Assembly (NCBI RefSeq): GCF_030151385.1
Contig: NZ_JASLDS010000066.1
Span: 1 to 7,884, forward strand
Reading direction: 5' to 3'
Length of the DNA: 7,884 nt
From: Soonwooa sp.
Lineage (GTDB): Bacteria; Bacteroidota; Bacteroidia; Flavobacteriales; Weeksellaceae
In this document: positions 6,802-7,884 of the stretch, piece after piece
Layout: each line of letters begins with the position of its first letter
How positions within the stretch are numbered: the first letter of the stretch is position 1
Made by a program: the position numbers and the translations under genes
The notes under the pieces: generated by a model
Told to the model about the DNA's origin: nothing
Databases searched by the model: none
Seen by the model: only the letters and a program-made list of their open reading frames with translations

Positions 6802-7650
6802 ATGAAAGTCCTAAATAACAGAGCCGAGCTGGAACAATTTGTCTCTGATGTAAAACAACAAAACAAAACCATTGGCTTCGCACCAACGATGGGCGCATTG
6901 CACGATGGGCACCTTTCGCTTTATGAAATTGCAAAAAAAGAAAATGACATCGTCATTTCTTCAATTTTCGTAAATCCAACACAGTTTAACAATCCTGAAG
7001 ATTTAGAAAAGTATCCTAGAACTGTGGAAAAAGATATCGAAAAACTTAAAGATTCAAAATTAGTTGACGCAGTCTACATTCCTTCAGTACAAGATATATA
7101 TCCAGAAACTTTAGAAAGTAAGCATTATAACTTCAATGGTTTGGAAAACGAAATGGAAGGCGCGGCACGACCAGGACACTTCGATGGCGTTGGAACAGTT
7201 ATCGAAAGATTATTTGAACAAGTAAAACCTGATAATGCCTATTTCGGCGAAAAAGACTTTCAACAATTAAAAATAATTGAAACTTTAGTTAAGAACTTAG
7301 ATCTTCCTGTAAAAATCCATGGTGTTAAAATCCACAGACAAGACGATGGTCTAGCTATGAGTTCTCGAAATGTCCGTCTTAGCGAAGAAGAACGAAAAGC
7401 TTCAACTATCATTTATCAAACTTTAAAAAAAGTAAATGATTGGTTCCGCATAATAACTATTCCTGAAATTAAAAAACGTGTGGAAGAAATTTTTGAAAAC
7501 CAAAAAGGAATGGAACTCGAATATTTTTTAATTGCTGATGAAGAAACCTTGAAAGAAACTGACTTTTTCTACAAGGACAAAAACTTTCGCGCCTTTATTG
7601 TAGTTAATGTAGATAAAGTAAGATTAATTGACAATATGCATCTGGAATAG
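6802..7650 (+). CDS. panC: Pantothenate synthetase (pantoate--beta-alanine ligase)
   Basis: 282 residues, the normal PanC length. It joins pantoate and beta-alanine using ATP, through a pantoyl-adenylate, to make pantothenate for coenzyme A, in the cytoplasm. Visible motifs are PTMGALHDGH (28-37) with the HxGH nucleotide-binding signature His34-His37, FVNPTQF (56-62), RPGHFDGVGTV (123-133), FGEKDFQQL (148-156) and DDGLAMSSRN (181-190), whose SSRN part is the KMSKS-like loop. All family motifs are intact. The C-terminal domain (about 190-282) is complete and ends in MHLE. The start is supported by the family-typical onset (MKVLNNRAELEQFV) and an A/T-rich leader with no Shine-Dalgarno sequence. 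It stands alone on the plus strand with no panB or panD in the window, and it ends inside its own terminator hairpin. Confidence 0.97.
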   Translation: MKVLNNRAELEQFVSDVKQQNKTIGFAPTMGALHDGHLSLYEIAKKENDIVISSIFVNPTQFNNPEDLEKYPRTVEKDIEKLKDSKLVDAVYIPSVQDIYPETLESKHYNFNGLENEMEGAARPGHFDGVGTVIERLFEQVKPDNAYFGEKDFQQLKIIETLVKNLDLPVKIHGVKIHRQDDGLAMSSRNVRLSEEERKASTIIYQTLKKVNDWFRIITIPEIKKRVEEIFENQKGMELEYFLIADEETLKETDFFYKDKNFRAFIVVNVDKVRLIDNMHLE

Positions 7651-7668
7651 TTCCAGATGTTTTTTTTT
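7639..7668 (+). terminator. Rho-independent terminator of panC, overlapping the end of the gene
   Basis: CATCTGGAA (7639-7647) and TTCCAGATG (7651-7659) form a perfect 9 bp stem followed by nine T residues (7660-7668). The three-base loop is exactly the panC stop codon TAG, and the left arm encodes the last three residues, His-Leu-Glu. The stem and U-run are textbook; only the overlap with coding sequence is unusual. Confidence 0.92.
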
Positions 7669-7686
7669 GCAATAGGTACAAAAACA

Positions 7687-7715
7687 TAGAAGCCTCCTTA
7701 TTCAGGAGGCTTCTA
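7687..7715 (-). terminator. Second, GC-richer terminator hairpin downstream of tRNA-Lys
   Basis: TAGAAGCCTCC (7687-7697) and GGAGGCTTCTA (7705-7715) are perfect reverse complements, and an inner T-A pair extends the stem to 12 bp with a 5 nt loop. On the minus strand the hairpin is followed by TGTTTTTGT, a short interrupted U-run. On the plus strand no U-run follows. It therefore best fits a back-up terminator for minus-strand transcripts coming from the tRNA. A role as a barrier to panC read-through is also possible. Confidence 0.7.
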
Positions 7716-7742
7716 AACACCAAATCACAAAATATTAATATG

Positions 7743-7769
7743 AAAAAAAATTTACTATGAGGTAAATTT
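7743..7769 (-). terminator. Rho-independent terminator directly after tRNA-Lys
   Basis: Read on the minus strand, AAATTTAC (7769-7762) pairs with GTAAATTT (7755-7748) around a 6 nt loop, and the DNA continues as an unbroken run of T down to 7743. It begins 1 nt past the last base of the mature tRNA, so 3' trimming would have to act on the transcript before or within this hairpin. The stem is AT-rich but the U-tract is strong. Confidence 0.75.
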
Positions 7770-7770
7770 G

Positions 7771-7843
7771 TGACCCGGCTGGGATTCGAACCCAGGACCC
7801 ATACATTAAAAGTGTATTGCTCTACCAGCTGAGCTACCGAGTC
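7771..7843 (-). tRNA. tRNA-Lys, anticodon UUU
   Basis: A complete 73 nt cloverleaf on the minus strand. The acceptor arm is GACTCGG with CCGGGTC (one T-G pair, at 4-69). The D arm is GCTC/GAGC with an AGCTGGTA loop. The anticodon arm ATACA/TGTAT has loop CTTTTAA, placing TTT at 34-36, which reads AAA and AAG. A five-base variable region precedes the T arm CTGGG/CCCAG with loop TTCGAAT. The discriminator is A, and CCA is not encoded (the DNA continues CAAA), so CCA must be added enzymatically. Two hairpin terminators follow it. No clear promoter is visible in the 41 bp before it, so it may be part of a longer transcript beginning outside the window. Confidence 0.97.
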
Positions 7844-7884
7844 TTGAATAATTGCTTATTCTAGTTTTTTGCTTGTGCCTGCGA

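Noticed and set aside
6663..6872. 69-codon minus-strand open frame overlapping the start of panC
   Set aside because: It lies across AT-rich intergenic DNA and runs antisense into the well-supported panC start. The translation is rich in Cys, Phe, Ile and Lys with no recognisable motif.
7846..7861. GAATAA/TTATTC inverted repeat followed by TAGTTTTTT on the plus strand
   Set aside because: The stem is six weak base pairs, lies directly upstream of the minus-strand tRNA, and has no plus-strand gene to terminate.
7861..7884. Possible end of a minus-strand gene at the right edge, reading SQAQAKN then TAG
   Set aside because: Only seven codons are visible, and one other frame also ends with a plausible short tail while a third stays open. 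Nothing distinguishes a real C-terminus from chance.
1..7884. Mobile element, CRISPR array or phage-related island
   Set aside because: No transposase, integrase, terminal inverted repeats, spaced repeats or tRNA-end duplication were seen; the genes are core housekeeping and secretion genes.

Overview
The window looks like a piece of a Flavobacteriia (Bacteroidota) chromosome. The DNA is AT-rich, none of the starts I examined (gldM, gldL, gldK, panC) has an obvious Shine-Dalgarno sequence, lipoprotein signals are present, and the gliding/type IX secretion genes gldK, gldL and gldM occur in order. The gene set fits the Weeksellaceae (Chryseobacterium/Elizabethkingia type), but the genus cannot be fixed from this sequence alone.

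Layout. Positions 1-6577 hold six genes, all on the minus strand. In transcription order they are a short glycogen-synthase-like protein (5807-6577), a DUF4270-type lipoprotein (4226-5791), glmS (2340-4193), gldK (809-2236), gldL (82-762), and the first 13 codons of gldM (1-39). The first three are packed with 15 and 32 bp gaps and are probably one operon. A 103 bp gap with a small hairpin separates glmS from gldK, so the gld genes may be read through or have their own promoter. A 224 bp divergent intergenic region (6578-6801) separates this block from panC on the plus strand (6802-7650). Beyond panC is a converging terminator zone (7639-7769), and then a minus-strand tRNA-Lys(UUU) gene (7771-7843).

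How the genes relate. GldK, GldL and GldM are core parts of the type IX secretion system: GldL/GldM form the proton-driven inner-membrane motor, and GldK is a lipoprotein of the periplasmic ring under the outer membrane. GlmS makes glucosamine-6-phosphate, the first committed step to UDP-GlcNAc for peptidoglycan and LPS. PanC makes pantothenate. The roles of the DUF4270 lipoprotein and of the truncated, probably inactive glycosyltransferase-5 protein are unknown.

No mobile element, CRISPR array or foreign island is visible. The least explained part is the pair formed by the catalytically eroded GT5-like protein and the DUF4270 lipoprotein, placed directly upstream of glmS and the secretion motor genes. 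No gene-free stretch exceeds 300 bp.
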